Position numbers and translations under genes: made by a program. A DNA stretch of 64,000 bases, taken from the NCBI GenBank assembly GCA_050084985.1, contig JBITNC010000001.1, positions 6,324,001 to 6,388,000 on the forward strand, given 5' to 3'. The first letter of the stretch is position 1. Each line of letters starts with the position of its first letter. This document shows positions 11,690-22,069 of this stretch, piece after piece. The DNA is from Nageia nagi (Eukaryota; Pinophyta). Below the pieces are notes generated by a model. That model worked only from the letters and a program-made list of their open reading frames with translations. It searched no databases and was not told where the DNA came from.

Positions 11690-12930
11690 GGGATATGGTC
11701 AAGGTGCATCACACCCTTGATATCCTTAGCATCACTGATAATTATGATAGAGTCATAAGGATTCCTAAAGAGAGACTCATGGCTCAAGCTTCCAAACTCC
11801 ATTTACCACTTTTTGTCATGATGATCTATGGGTTCACTCCAAGGAGGGCTATAGGACCATCGACTGTTAAGAGGAAGAGATTCAAAACCCTAATAGCCTT
11901 ATGACTAAGAGATAGTTTCATGCATAGGGTGCAATTGAGAAGGCTCAAACACCATTAAAGAAATAACACTCTCTGTAAAGGAAGCTACCATTGGTGGAAT
12001 ACTATAATTATTAGGAGACACGATAACCATAAAGGGGTTGGTGGTAATAGATCTAGTTGGTGACTGAGCAATAGTTGCACCCATAGTTGTAGTTAGGGGA
12101 CCAGAGCTACTAGGAACATTAATAGATGGGGTTTGTTTCATATACTTACCTTTTTTTGAATAAAAAATCACTCATATTGCTTGATTTTTGGAGTAGGAGC
12201 AATAGGAGAGGGCATCAAAGCAACCTCTTTGGAGTTTTTCTCTATCATAAGAGGGAAATCCTTTATCTTATGAGCATTAGACTAGAAAGAGTAACAAGTA
12301 TTTGGCAAGTTAATATAAATGATGCCCTATTGAAAGAGATGATCATCGACTTGGATATCGACATACTCCTTAAGGTCCTTGGAAAGGTCAACCTTAACAT
12401 AAAACCTCTTTTGAGGGTTGGAAGCATAGAATATTTTTATTTCATAAGAGATGAATTTCCTAATAGGAACACATAATTGTTGGTGATATGGCCGAAGAGG
12501 TAGGGGAAGACCTAAAAATTCAACTCAAATCGGAACCCTCAAAGAGACCTGATTGGTGATAGGGAAACTCTTGGTCCGTAGTTGGAGAACTAAGAGGGAA
12601 CTATAGACAAACCAAGGTCCACAACTAAGAATTGCTTGAGCTTATTCGGGGTTAGCAAAACAAAATTTAAAAAAAACCCTTAGTCAGGTGTTGAATACCA
12701 TCAACCTGATCCCATCCCAAGTTTGTTGTATCCAAGTACGAATGATGGACTCCCCAAGGATATGACCTAGAAAATAGCCAACTAAAGTATGATTTTCAAT
12801 CTTAGAATAAGTACCATTAAACTCACTTAAGGGGATAAGAACTTTCAAAGGAGAAACATTACCTCACAATAGACCTTGGAGATAAATTTCTAGTGTTTCT
12901 TGTTAATTTTGGGTGATGGGTGCCATGGCT
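11690..12930 (-). pseudogene. LINE ORF1 (RNA-binding, zinc knuckle) remnant
   Basis: Plant LINE ORF1 with a CCHC knuckle. On the minus strand RFYVKVDLSKDLKEYVDIQV-like sequence (about 12400-12330) leads to INLPNTCYSF and SNAHKIKDFP (about 12320-12245), matching the LPNICF-C-xxxxH-xxxC pattern of these proteins with two Cys replaced by Phe. The Ser/Pro-rich tail continues to about 11700. An N-terminal DUF4283-like domain may be present but is too decayed for me to confirm. Confidence 0.6.
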
Positions 12931-12990
12931 TCCTCTAGCAACTTTAATAAAAGTTGAAGCTCTAGACTGAGCTGAATCCATTAAATAAGC

Positions 12991-13978
12991 AAATTATTTA
13001 CCAAATAATAAATGATAATTAAATCTAATGTCAAAAATAACTTCCTATAGTATCTTGCAACAAAGCTGCAATATGAGGACACAATCAAAACCTAATGCAT
13101 GCAAGATGGCTCATAGTGCTACCTCAAAAAACCCTTTCTACCTTTGTTACCCTTTTTTATTTTTCAAGCTTCATTTGTTGCAAATTAACATCCTCTATTA
13201 TGCTGGAATGCTTATGATTCTTCTCTTTTGGTTCTAGTGTAAAATGGATAGAGGTGCATGGCATATCAGTCTCCACGCTATGCTAGCAGGGAAGTAATTT
13301 GATTACTCATTAGACACGAGTCTGCTTTCATATGTTCAAGTCATCCTCTCATCAAATATGAAAATTATGGGTGACCAAAGACATGGCTTTTCATGACAAC
13401 ATTGAAATAATTTTACCAAATGTAGTCCAACTAGATTTGATTACCTATAGATAGCAGCAAATTCATCTCTTTCCTCGTATATGCTAGTGCACTTTTTGAA
13501 CTATTATTTGCATTGAATTCTAGCAAGTAGATGTCTCAATGTTGCAACACTAGGTGTTCATCTTAGATACAAACTTCACAATCTCCACCTTACAATCAAT
13601 GCACCTCCAACACATCACTGCATAATGGCAAGTTGGGCACAACTACTAGCATAATCACAACATTCGATGAAAAATAATTCAAATGCGGTAAGCATTGGAC
13701 ACCTCTCTTTAGACAATCTCTTACTATACACTAAAACATAGTGCACAATCTCTATCAATTGAAAGGCACTAGTCTCCTACATAGGTATTTTAGAATGCAC
13801 GAGGTGCTATTTTTTGCCTAGGCTTAGTTTTTGTCTACATGGAGTTTCTCTCCTAGGTTAGTCACCTTCTTCAACACAACCTTTTCTTACTACTAGGGTA
13901 GACTCCTTACTATTCGATAGACTCTTGCTTAATCACAAATTTTTCTTTGTAGGATTTAATACCTGATGGATCTTCTAA
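12991..13978. other. No gene recognised
   Basis: AT-rich DNA with only short chance open frames. It may be the interior of a decayed minus-strand copia element ending at the primer-like site 13979-13990, but I found no gag or pol motif in it. Confidence 0.4.
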
Positions 13979-13990
13979 GCTCTAATACCA
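13979..13990 (-). other. Copia-type (initiator tRNA-Met) primer site candidate
   Basis: The minus strand reads TGGTATTAGAGC, one change from TGGTATCAGAGC, the initiator Met primer site common in plant copia elements. The plus strand continues with TG (13991), as expected for an LTR end. No second LTR or target duplication was found. Confidence 0.45.
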
Positions 13991-14229
13991 TGAGAACTTT
14001 GTTAATGTTTTGATTATGGAATATTAAGCAATTGCATATATAGTCTTTAGTAGCCATATAAGATAAATGGTTTGGTTGAGAAGTATTCTTCTCATGATCT
14101 ATAATAAACTGCAACAAGTCAAACCATGTGATCACTACAAGATAAATACATATGCTTCATAATATTATAATGGAATATACTAACCTAAATACAAACATTT
14201 AACCTTAGAGAGTTAATTATTTCAAGAGT
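13991..14229 (-). other. Possible LTR fragment next to the primer site
   Basis: Begins TGAGAACTTTG on the plus strand beside the primer-like site. No gene. The extent cannot be set because the PPR-derived array follows. Confidence 0.3.
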
Positions 14230-14812
14230 AGACATATTAACACACCCAAGTAAGGTTTCATGTGTATTTTGGAAATGAAGTTCAAAGCTCCCTCAAGATA
14301 TCCTACATGACTAAGAAGGTCAATAATGCACACATAATAATTTATTCCAAGAATAATGCAATAAGAGTCTCTCATGTTACATACATGTATATCAGAAAAT
14401 TAAAAACTACAACATTCAATTTACAAGCACCAACTAGACAAATACACACACCCAATTTAGTTTTTATGTTTATTTTGGTAATGGAGTTTAAATCTCCCCC
14501 AGGATAGCTTGCATGACTAAAAGGACAACTATGCATGTATAATGATTCATCCTTGGAATAATGTAATAAGATTCATGTTGTAAGGGTTTATTTTGTATTT
14601 TGTATACATGTCTATTAGGGCATTCAAAATCATAACATTCAATTTACAAGAACCAAGTAAACACATCCATACAACCAATTAAGGTTTTATGGCTATTGTA
14701 GCAGTCAAGTTGAAAGCTCCCTCAAGGTAGCCTTCATGGCCAAGAAGGTCAACAATGCATGTATAATGATTCATCCAGGAGTAATGCAAGAATATTCACT
14801 CATGGTATTAAA
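14230..14812 (-). repeat. Tandem array of PPR-derived units
   Basis: Three diverged copies of a roughly 215-bp unit start near 14234, 14447 and 14668. Read on the minus strand each encodes the C-terminal part of a plant PPR protein: MRDSYCIILGINYYVCIID then LLSHVGYLEGALNFISKI in one unit; HESYYIIPRMNHYTC in the next; CIVDLLGHEGYLEGA and VVWMCLLGSCKLN in the third, then NALIDMYTK. These match the family blocks HYxCMVDLLGRAG-L-EA and VW-LLGAC-H. Not a gene: units are repeated and broken. Related fragments lie at 55087-58130, 61030-61173 and 63862-63960. Confidence 0.75.
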
Positions 14813-14843
14813 GTATTTACAACCCTCATCCACTAAACCTACA

Positions 14844-15843
14844 TGGCTACATATATGCAACTAGAATTCTTAGTCTAATTCCACCAAAAAAATTCTTAGT
14901 ATTTTATCCATTGATAGTGCAAAATGTGCATCAATATATAAAGCATTAATCCAAATAAAGTGATTGTATAAAGTAATAAAGGTAAGAGAAAAGTACAATT
15001 AAGATCTATATCCTACCTTCACCTCCTACGGGTTCACCATAGACATCAACAACCTCCTTCATAGTGATCCATGAGATTATCTATAGATCTTATATTCAGG
15101 TTACTTGGGTGTCTTCCCTGTAGTTGTTGATGCCCAAATTATACCATTATGCTCATCATTACCTCCAATTAGATAAAGGGCTGATCCAACCATATAGATA
15201 CATCAGCTTGCATCTTCCTCTTGGATTGAGATTAGACCTTGGTCAATTTTGAGTATGTTCACACCAATTGAGGATCGAGATAAACCACCACATAGATAGA
15301 GATCTTCATTTTTGTCTCCTTTGCTCTCTTGAGATTGAGTTTTGAGACCCATTTTATTTTTTGATGCCCAATTTTGAGAGAGTTTAATTATAAAATAAAT
15401 AACTCTAAACTCTAAAGATCACATGAAAGCTCATACTAATATCAAGATAATTCAAGAAGATAATCTCACAAAGTGACATAAGATGTAAGTGGTTCCTCCA
15501 ACTAGAACTACATCTATTAACTAGATCTCACTTCATTCATAAATATGAATCTCTTACAATTCTCCTAATTCATCTCCTAAATACTATCCTATAACATAGC
15601 TTTACTTCACAAATTGATGTGTGATCACAAAGAGGGAGCCTTCTATTTATAGGCCAAAATCCCTCTTTGGATCACCCTTTTATCCAATGTACAAAAGCAT
15701 GACATGCACATCCTTTTACCCAAGGAGCATGCTCATGAAATTGAGTGTAGGATAAGTTACATTATTATATTCATTTAAATACTTAAGGTATCAAATGATA
15801 CCCTTAAGTATTAGTTAACTTACATAGAAGATTATTACATAAC
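14844..15843 (-). repeat. Copia-2 3' LTR, larger piece
   Basis: Aligns throughout with 35399-36398. Ends with ataac, the target site of TatA. Contains a minus-strand TATA box (TATAAATA) at 15644-15651. Confidence 0.9.
15644..15651 (-). promoter_or_regulatory. TATA box in Copia-2 3' LTR
   Basis: TATAAATA on the minus strand; the same box is at 36198-36205 in the 5' LTR. Confidence 0.55.
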
Positions 15844-15929
15844 TGTATATCCATACATAATAAATTCTTTATTAAAGCCCCGGTGTACTTTACTTGCAAT
15901 TATGAGTTCTTTTTAAGACCCCTGAGAGT

Positions 15930-16600
15930 TTTTTGAAAGCAGATAAAGCATTCTGGAATAAAATGATGATGTCACAGAGGATAAGATAGTCACATTTTGG
16001 TAAAGACCGGGTTCTAGAGATGATGAGGTCAATAAGGGGTGATTAAAAGGGTGGAGTCAGTGGATAAAGCATTTCGGAATAAAATGATGATGTCACGGAG
16101 AATAAGATAGTCACATTTTGGTAAAGACTAGGTTCCAGAGATGATGAGGTCAGCAAGGGGTGATTAAAAGGGCTGGATTTAGTGAATAAAGCACACCGAA
16201 GTAAAATTATGATGTCATGGGGAAAATAATGTTCACATTTTTGAATGAAACCGGATCCCAGAAGAGATGAGATCAGCAAGGAGTGATTGAATAACTGGAA
16301 CTAGTAAGTAGACTATTCTGGAGATGGTGAGGTCGAAAAGGGATAAGTAAAGAGCTGGAGTCAGTGAATAAAGTGTGCCAGAGCAAAATGATGACATCAC
16401 GAAGGAAAAGATAGACACTTTTTGGTAAAGACCAGGTTCCGGAGATGGTGAGGTCAGCAAGAGATAAGTGAAGAGCTGAAGCTCGTAAATGAAGTGTTCT
16501 TGAAGTAAAGATTTCCAAAACAAAATGATGACATTACAGAGGAAAAGATAGTCATATTTTGGCAAGAAATAGATTCTAAAGGAATCGATACCTGCGAAAG
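15930..16600 (+). repeat. ~120-bp tandem repeats inside TatA 5' LTR
   Basis: Units start near 15940, 16060, 16183, 16363 and 16487, each with a g-taaag-a start, aaaatgatga(tg/ca)tcac, a ttttggtaaagac block and gatg-tgaggtcagcaag. One unit is partly deleted around 16303. The 3' LTR has the same array with one unit fewer (27496-28010). Confidence 0.85.
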
Positions 16601-16671
16601 GTAGAATCTTAGTTCTAGGGAGACGTTACCTTCCATGACCTCCTCAAGTTCTGTAACATTCGGACAAGCAG

Positions 16672-16680
16672 CATATATAG
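16672..16680 (+). promoter_or_regulatory. Candidate TATA box in TatA LTR
   Basis: CATATATAG shortly after the tandem repeats, conserved in the 3' LTR near 28107. Position is plausible for a U3 promoter; no other support. Confidence 0.3.
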
Positions 16681-17321
16681 ATGATGATAGTTAGAAATGG
16701 CCAGAATCTTGAGGCCATTTTTTGTAATAGTTCTATTTTCATTTTCTTGTAACTGTTATTTTTTTTCAGTATAAGTATGTGAAAATAAAGTGGAAAAAAG
16801 GTCAGAAGCCCTAGTATTGCTCTTTACATTTGTTCTCGAAGACCTGTAGTTTTTCATCAGTAATATGATACCATCTTGACCTTTCTTATCTAGCACTCAT
16901 AATTGTTATTCTTAATTAGGTTACATTGTGGTAGCTTGGCATGTTTCCTGAATGATAATTGCAAGCTGTTAGTATAACTGTGTCTGCATACATGGTAGAG
17001 TAAAGCTGGGAAACTATTAGAGAGTGAGAGCTTGTATTGTAGCTGCTACACTAGATTCAGACTAAGGTTTCACACCCTGTGAAAGCTCACGCTAAACTAG
17101 TGATTCACCTTTGCTTTCTCTCTTTTACCCTAAGCCTTTTGCTTAAATTCCTTACACTCTACTACTTTTATTTTCTTTCCTATTACTTTTCCTACACCCA
17201 ATGTATAAGGAACCAGCCTTCTCCGGAGATCAGACTGTTACCATAGTCTGTTCTTGATTTTCTTTAGTTAAGATTGTTCATGGTGCATATATTACACAAT
17301 CCTAATCAATAGTATATCTTT

Positions 17322-17339
17322 TGGCACGCCCGATGGGAC
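17322..17339 (+). other. TatA primer-binding site
   Basis: TGGCACGCCCGATGGGAC, 10 bases after the LTR end. TatB has the matching but decayed sequence (tgacatgtttggtgggac at 42637-42654), which supports it as a primer site. I cannot name the tRNA from the sequence alone. Confidence 0.65.
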
Positions 17340-17458
17340 ACGAAGAAACTTATTGGCGACTCTGTTGAAGTACTATCTATGGTATGTATTAAAGCAGATT
17401 ATTTGTAAATATCATATGTGCTTTTGAACCTTTCATTTTCTTTTGCAACCTAGAGTTT

Positions 17459-19090
17459 ATGTGGACCAGATCTAAAACTAGAGCAGCAAAAGAAGCACCG
17501 AATTTTAGAATGTTAGATGCTCCTAAGAGAAAGACCCTGATCAAGTCCAAGTCTCTGAATAGTATCAGCTCCCTAAAATCCTTTACCAAGCCAGAATCAT
17601 CCAATCTTCACACTAGAAATACCTCTCCTAAAATGGCTAATCCAGCTCAAAATATTTATCCAAAATGGGACAATGGAGTACCAATAGCTCTGGCCATGTT
17701 GCATGATATCCCAGCTAATGTTTTCAAAACCCTCTCAGAGTTTGATGCAACTTCGAAGAAAATGGCTTATGAGCATTGCATTGATGTAGCTGGCCTAGCT
17801 AAGATTCATAATATTCAACATGAAGATGTCATGGTGAGATTACTGGCTCAGTTTTTCAAAGGAAAGGTCTTGGATTGGTACAGGGGCCTTCCTAATGGAT
17901 CTATAACCACTTGGGCTCAATTGGCAGAGCCCTTTATCTTGGAATTTAATGAATTAGGAGATCCTTTTTCTCTGTTAACACAATTCACTTCAATCAAAAG
18001 ATATGAGCAAGAAAATATCCTTGATTTCAACATTAGATTCCAAAAAATTTGGATGAGAGTCCCAATGCCAGTCAGGCCTCAACAATTTCAAGCCTTAATG
18101 TATTACCTAAGAGCCTTTCCTCTGGATCTCTCTCTACAAATCCAAAATTCTAGAGTAAATACTTTCCCAGAGGTCTATAGACAAGCAGTGTATGTTGAAT
18201 CCTGTCTTATTGCAGTTGGAAAATTGCCAAGTCGCATGCCAATGCCTTATTTTCCAGTAACCGCCCAACAGTAAATTTTGAGACCTCAAGCAATTAGTTT
18301 GGCTCCACCTCTGGCCAGTATTCCCACCCCTGTTCAATAGTGGCCATCTACCTTGCCAGTCCCAAGAGCTCCCTTGGTCTTACCAACCCCTCATCAGCCT
18401 AATATGAATCAAGGGGTAGCTTCATCGATGGAGATTCAAGAACTTCGAAATTTTGTAGAAATATGGCAAATCAGATTACCATCCTAAGCAGACAAAGCAA
18501 TGTGAGAAGATATCCTTATCCTGCTATAGAAAAAGCTCAGCATGTGTTAAACGAGGATGTAGGCCAAGCTTCCTCTTCCAGGTCAGCCACTGGTTTGTGT
18601 TTGGCCTGCAATGATGCTCATGAATAAACCACATGTTCGGTTTATCAGTACTAAGAGTATTTATCAAGAAGTGGAGGTATTCCTCTACCTGGTGTAGCCA
18701 ATGATAGGAACCAAGATGTGAACCTAATGAATTTTGCACCAGTGGATATAGGAGTTTTTGCTGTGGAAACAAGATCAAGGAAAAAACCCCTAGTCTCCAG
18801 TATTCCAGAAAGAAAGATCGAATCCTAAAGGAGTTTTGGTTTAGTGATTCTTAAAAAGTAAGATGCAGTTTCCAGTCTTAAGGAAAAGACCCCAGAAAAG
18901 GAAATGGTTTCCCAAAAATTCCCATTTCTGGAAACCAAATAGACACCCAAAGCCAGTGATCAAAATCTCCGAAAGTTAAGGTTCCCTTCACTTACCAAGC
19001 ATCAGAGAAAAGATGATACTCTACAGCTTCAAGAAAGATTTACTGATAGATTTAGAAATAAAATTGGCAAAACTCTGGCTATCCCAAGTT
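17459..19090 (+). pseudogene. gag: TatA gag
   Basis: Capsid polyprotein. The first 271 codons are open (17459-18274): a basic N-terminus beginning MWTRSKTRAAKEAP, then a Retrotrans_gag domain (about residues 75-220) with LAQFFKGKVLDWYRGLP, TTWAQLAEPFILEF and YYLRAFPLDLSLQIQ. Downstream the frame is broken by stops and at least one frameshift. Near 18598-18636 a degenerate knuckle reads CLACNDAHE, stop, TTC, i.e. C-X2-C-X3-H-X4-C, the same spacing as the gag at 273-371. The region just before the protease carries the block SLFEALKIPGQIDLL, also found in TatB, so it is a lineage feature. Confidence 0.9.
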
Positions 19091-19097
19091 CAACATT

Positions 19098-19835
19098 ATG
19101 GCAGAGCTAAAGAGAACTCCCGCAAGAGTGTCCCTATTTGAAGCTCTAAAAATTCCCGGGCAAATTGATTTATTGAAAACATCTCTTATAGCATTGAATG
19201 AAGGAATGGAAAGACTGCTTAATCTTTTTGAGACATCGAAATATCTGGGGATGGGAAAGAACAAACCTCTAGCTTTTTATATGACTTTGGAAATCGAGGG
19301 ATATGTACTTCATAATTGTTTGGTTGATTCAGGGGCAGCTACTACTGTGATGCCTAAAGCAGTGTGCGATGTGATGGGGTTGCCTATGACAAGAACATCC
19401 ACAGGAGTACTATAACTGGATTCCACACCTGTCAAAATAGTAGGAGTAATCAAGGATGTAGTCCTAAAAATACATAAGTGTCCCTCTGTAATTATTATTC
19501 AGGAAATTATAGTTGTTGAGCTACCCCCCTTGTTTGGACTATGTCTGTCTAGAGAATTTACAACTAAAATAGGGGGTTATCTAGCAATGGACTACACCCA
19601 TTATTTGATCCCTTGTGGAAATAAGAGGGTAAGACTAAATAATGAAGAAATTTTTGAGTTCCACATAGAGAAAAAGGAGGAGGTTTGTGCAATCTTTGGC
19701 AAATTGGAAGAATCAGATGAATTGCTAGAAGAGCTGCAAACTGAGGACCCTTATAGTATGAGTATGCTCAACACTATCTACGACCTGGAGTTTGGAAATT
19801 ATTATTTAATAGAATCAGAACCTTTCATCCCATAA
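19098..19835 (+). pseudogene. pol: TatA aspartic protease region
   Basis: Retropepsin-type protease that cuts the polyprotein. Active-site block LVDSGAATTVMP (about 19321-19356) with the canonical D-S-G-A. It is followed by one stop at 19413, then continues in frame with GLCLSREFTTKIGGYLAMDY and LIPCGNKRVRL. The TatB counterpart has GGYLALDYTHLLLPFQNKQV at the same place, so this post-protease segment is conserved. In frame with the extra RNase H that follows; apart from the stops this would be one polyprotein. Confidence 0.85.
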
Positions 19836-19865
19836 CTCACAAGGGAAGATTTCCAGAGAAATGAA

Positions 19866-20393
19866 ATGTGGGAGATGTCTTTTGATGGGGCAAGATCCAA
19901 AAATGGATCCGGAGCAGGGATTATCCTGACCAACCCAACTGGTAAGGTACATAGATTTTCTTTCAGACTCACCTGGTTATGTTCCAATAATGTGGCAGAA
20001 TATGAAGCTCTTTGCCTGGGACTAGAGCAAGCTATCAAAATGAAAATTCAGTGTTTAAAGATCAAAGGGGATTCAGACCTGATCGTGAAATAGGTGACAG
20101 GTAAATGTTCAGTCAAACATCATTATTTGAAAGCTTACAGGAATCAGGTCTGGGATCTATTTGAGCATTTTGAAGCATTACATATTTAGTCTGTCCCAAG
20201 GAAATTCAACCAAGAAGCTGACACATTAGCACAAATGGGAGCCAGTTTTGATCCCACCCATGACTGGTTTCGGAGGAAGGGTGTTCAGCTCATTTTCAGA
20301 CCATCAGTTTCGGATAATGATTCCTTTTGGCAGGTTTTCCAAGATGAGGCTCAAATTAATAGTTTTTATTACAACAAGCTGTATGTCATGCAG
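19866..20393 (+). pseudogene. TatA extra (archaeal-type) RNase H, upstream of RT
   Basis: A second RNase H between protease and RT, in the protease frame. Motifs: MSFDGARSKNGSGAGI (first Asp), NNVAEYEALCLGLEQA (Glu), IKGDSDLIVK (Asp), HHYLKAYRNQVWDLF, and FNQEADTLAQMGASF (last Asp). This is the pattern of the type I RNase H found as an extra domain in Tat-clade elements, with all four D-E-D-D residues present. Two in-frame stops interrupt it (about 20091 and 20188), both where Gln is likely. The usual RNase H is separate, after the RT. TatB has the same arrangement, so the order is ancestral to both. Confidence 0.85.
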
Positions 20394-22060
20394 TAGGAGA
20401 AGAGGACTCTGAAGTTTTCCAGGAGCAAGACATAATTCAGTTGAACAATAATAAAATCCCTAAATATTTGGTTCCATTCGAAGGATTGTTTGACAAGAGT
20501 GACCAAGTGAAGAGAAGAGGTATGAATATAAACCTAGATAACTATAAAGAACATGAAGTTTTTTTGGGCAAGTCATTAAAAATTGGCATATCAAACACTC
20601 CAGAATAGATTCAAGAAATTGTACAATTATGCAGAACATATGTTGATGTTATTGCTTGGTCTTATGATGATTTAAAGGTTTTTGATAAATCAGTGATACA
20701 ACATACAATCGAATTGATAGATGATGCTAAACCAGTCAGACAAAAGCAAAGACCAGTAAACCCCAAGATTGAGGTTGCCATGAAGCAGGAGGTTTTGAAA
20801 TTATACAAGGCTGGGATAATTTATCCTATCAAGCATTCCACTTAGGTAGCCAATCTTGTGCCAGTCCGAAAGAAAAATGGCAAGATAAGGTTGTGTGTGG
20901 ATTTCCGAGGCTTAAACAGAGTATCATCGAAGGATCATTACCCCTTACCTCCAATGGAACAAATACTAAATACTGTAGCCAGAGCTGAAAAGTTCTCTTT
21001 GATAGATGGTTTCTTCAGGTACAATTAGATTTGGGTCCAGAATGAAGATCAGTTTAAAATAGCTTTTACGACTAAATGGGGCACATTTGCTTTCCAGAGA
21101 ATGCCTTTTGGACTATCCAATGCGGGGGCTACCTTTCAGAGAGCTATGGATTATGCATTTGGAGAGCTGGTAAATAAGAGTCTATTGGTATACCTGGATG
21201 ATATTACTATTTTCTCTCATGAAAAAAACATGCATGTTCAACATCTGGAGCAAGCCTTCATCAAATGTAAGAGGTATGGTATATCCCTAAATCCTAAGAA
21301 GTCTATATTCACAGTAGATGAGGGTAAATTATTAGGCCATGTCATTTCAAAAGAGGGGTGGGCTATTGATCCAGATAGAGTTAAAGCTATAAATGACTTG
21401 TCTCTCCCATCTAATAAGAAGTCTCTGTAGTCTTTTCTGGGTCAGATTAACTTTGTTAGAAGATTTATCCAGGATTTCTCAAACATTATCAAACCTATCA
21501 CCCGGATGCTAAAAAAAGATACTCCTTTTGTATGGACTAAGGAAGGTAAAGAAGCTTTTCAGAAAATTAAGGTAGCAATTACAAAAGCTCCTGTACTAAG
21601 AAATCTAGATTTTAGCAAAGAATTTATTCTGTACGCGTATGGTTCAGATACTAGTATTGCAACCATTTTAACCCAGAAGTATGAAAGGAATGATGAATAC
21701 CCAGTCGCATTTTTCAACCAGATTACGAACAGTTGTGAGGAAAAATATACTTTCATTGAAAAATAGGTCCTAGCTATTGTGAAAGCACTTAGTAAGTTAA
21801 AACATTACATTACTCAGAGTAGGATTTTGATTCTAACCATACACCCAGATGTTAGGTCTTATGTTATGCAGGGAGAATTGGGAGAAGGAAGACTCGCGTG
21901 GGTTTCAAAAATTCTAAAATACGATGTGGAAATTCGGCCCACCAAGCTCATAAAAGGAAGAGCACTTTGTGAGCAACTTGGAAATCCTATGATATCGAAA
22001 AAGAGGATGGTATGCTTTGTTGAATAAGAAACCCTGGAATCCATACCTGAAGATACAACA
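20394..22060 (+). pseudogene. pol: TatA reverse transcriptase and RNase H
   Basis: RVT_1-type gypsy RT: a pre-RT block (NNNKIPKYLVPFEGLFDKS), IQHTIELIDDAKPVRQKQR, NLVPVRKKNGKIRLCVDFRG, DHYPLPPMEQIL, FAFQRMPFGLSNAGATFQ and the catalytic YLDD at 21191-21202, then LLGHVISKEG. The usual gypsy RNase H starts near 21560 (KAPVLRNLDFSKEFILYAY); its first catalytic Asp position reads Tyr, so this copy is probably inactive. The matching EKYTFIEK, stop, VLAIVKAL block follows. A frameshift near 20390 and a handful of stops separate it from the upstream frame. Confidence 0.9.
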
Positions 22061-22069
22061 AAGGATTAG

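Larger units (their letters stand above)
8768..12990 (-). mobile_element. LINE (L1-like), 5' part
   Basis: Carries ORF1, endonuclease and reverse transcriptase on the minus strand in the order normal for plant L1 elements. It joins the 3' part at 4939 across the Copia-1 insertion. The 5' edge near 12990 is where recognisable sequence stops; the true end is not defined. Confidence 0.75.
15844..17311 (+). repeat. TatA 5' LTR
   Basis: 1468 bp, beginning TGTATATCCATACATAATA and ending ...CTAATCAATA (the 3' LTR ends ...CTAATCAACA). It is 119 bp longer than the 3' LTR because it has one more copy of an internal tandem unit. The open frames on the minus strand here are products of that repeat, not genes. 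Confidence 0.95.

Noticed and set aside
16043-16636. Overlapping Ser/Leu-rich open frames on the minus strand
   Set aside because: They lie in the tandem repeats of the TatA 5' LTR and recur in the 3' LTR (27667-28070); by-products of the repeat.
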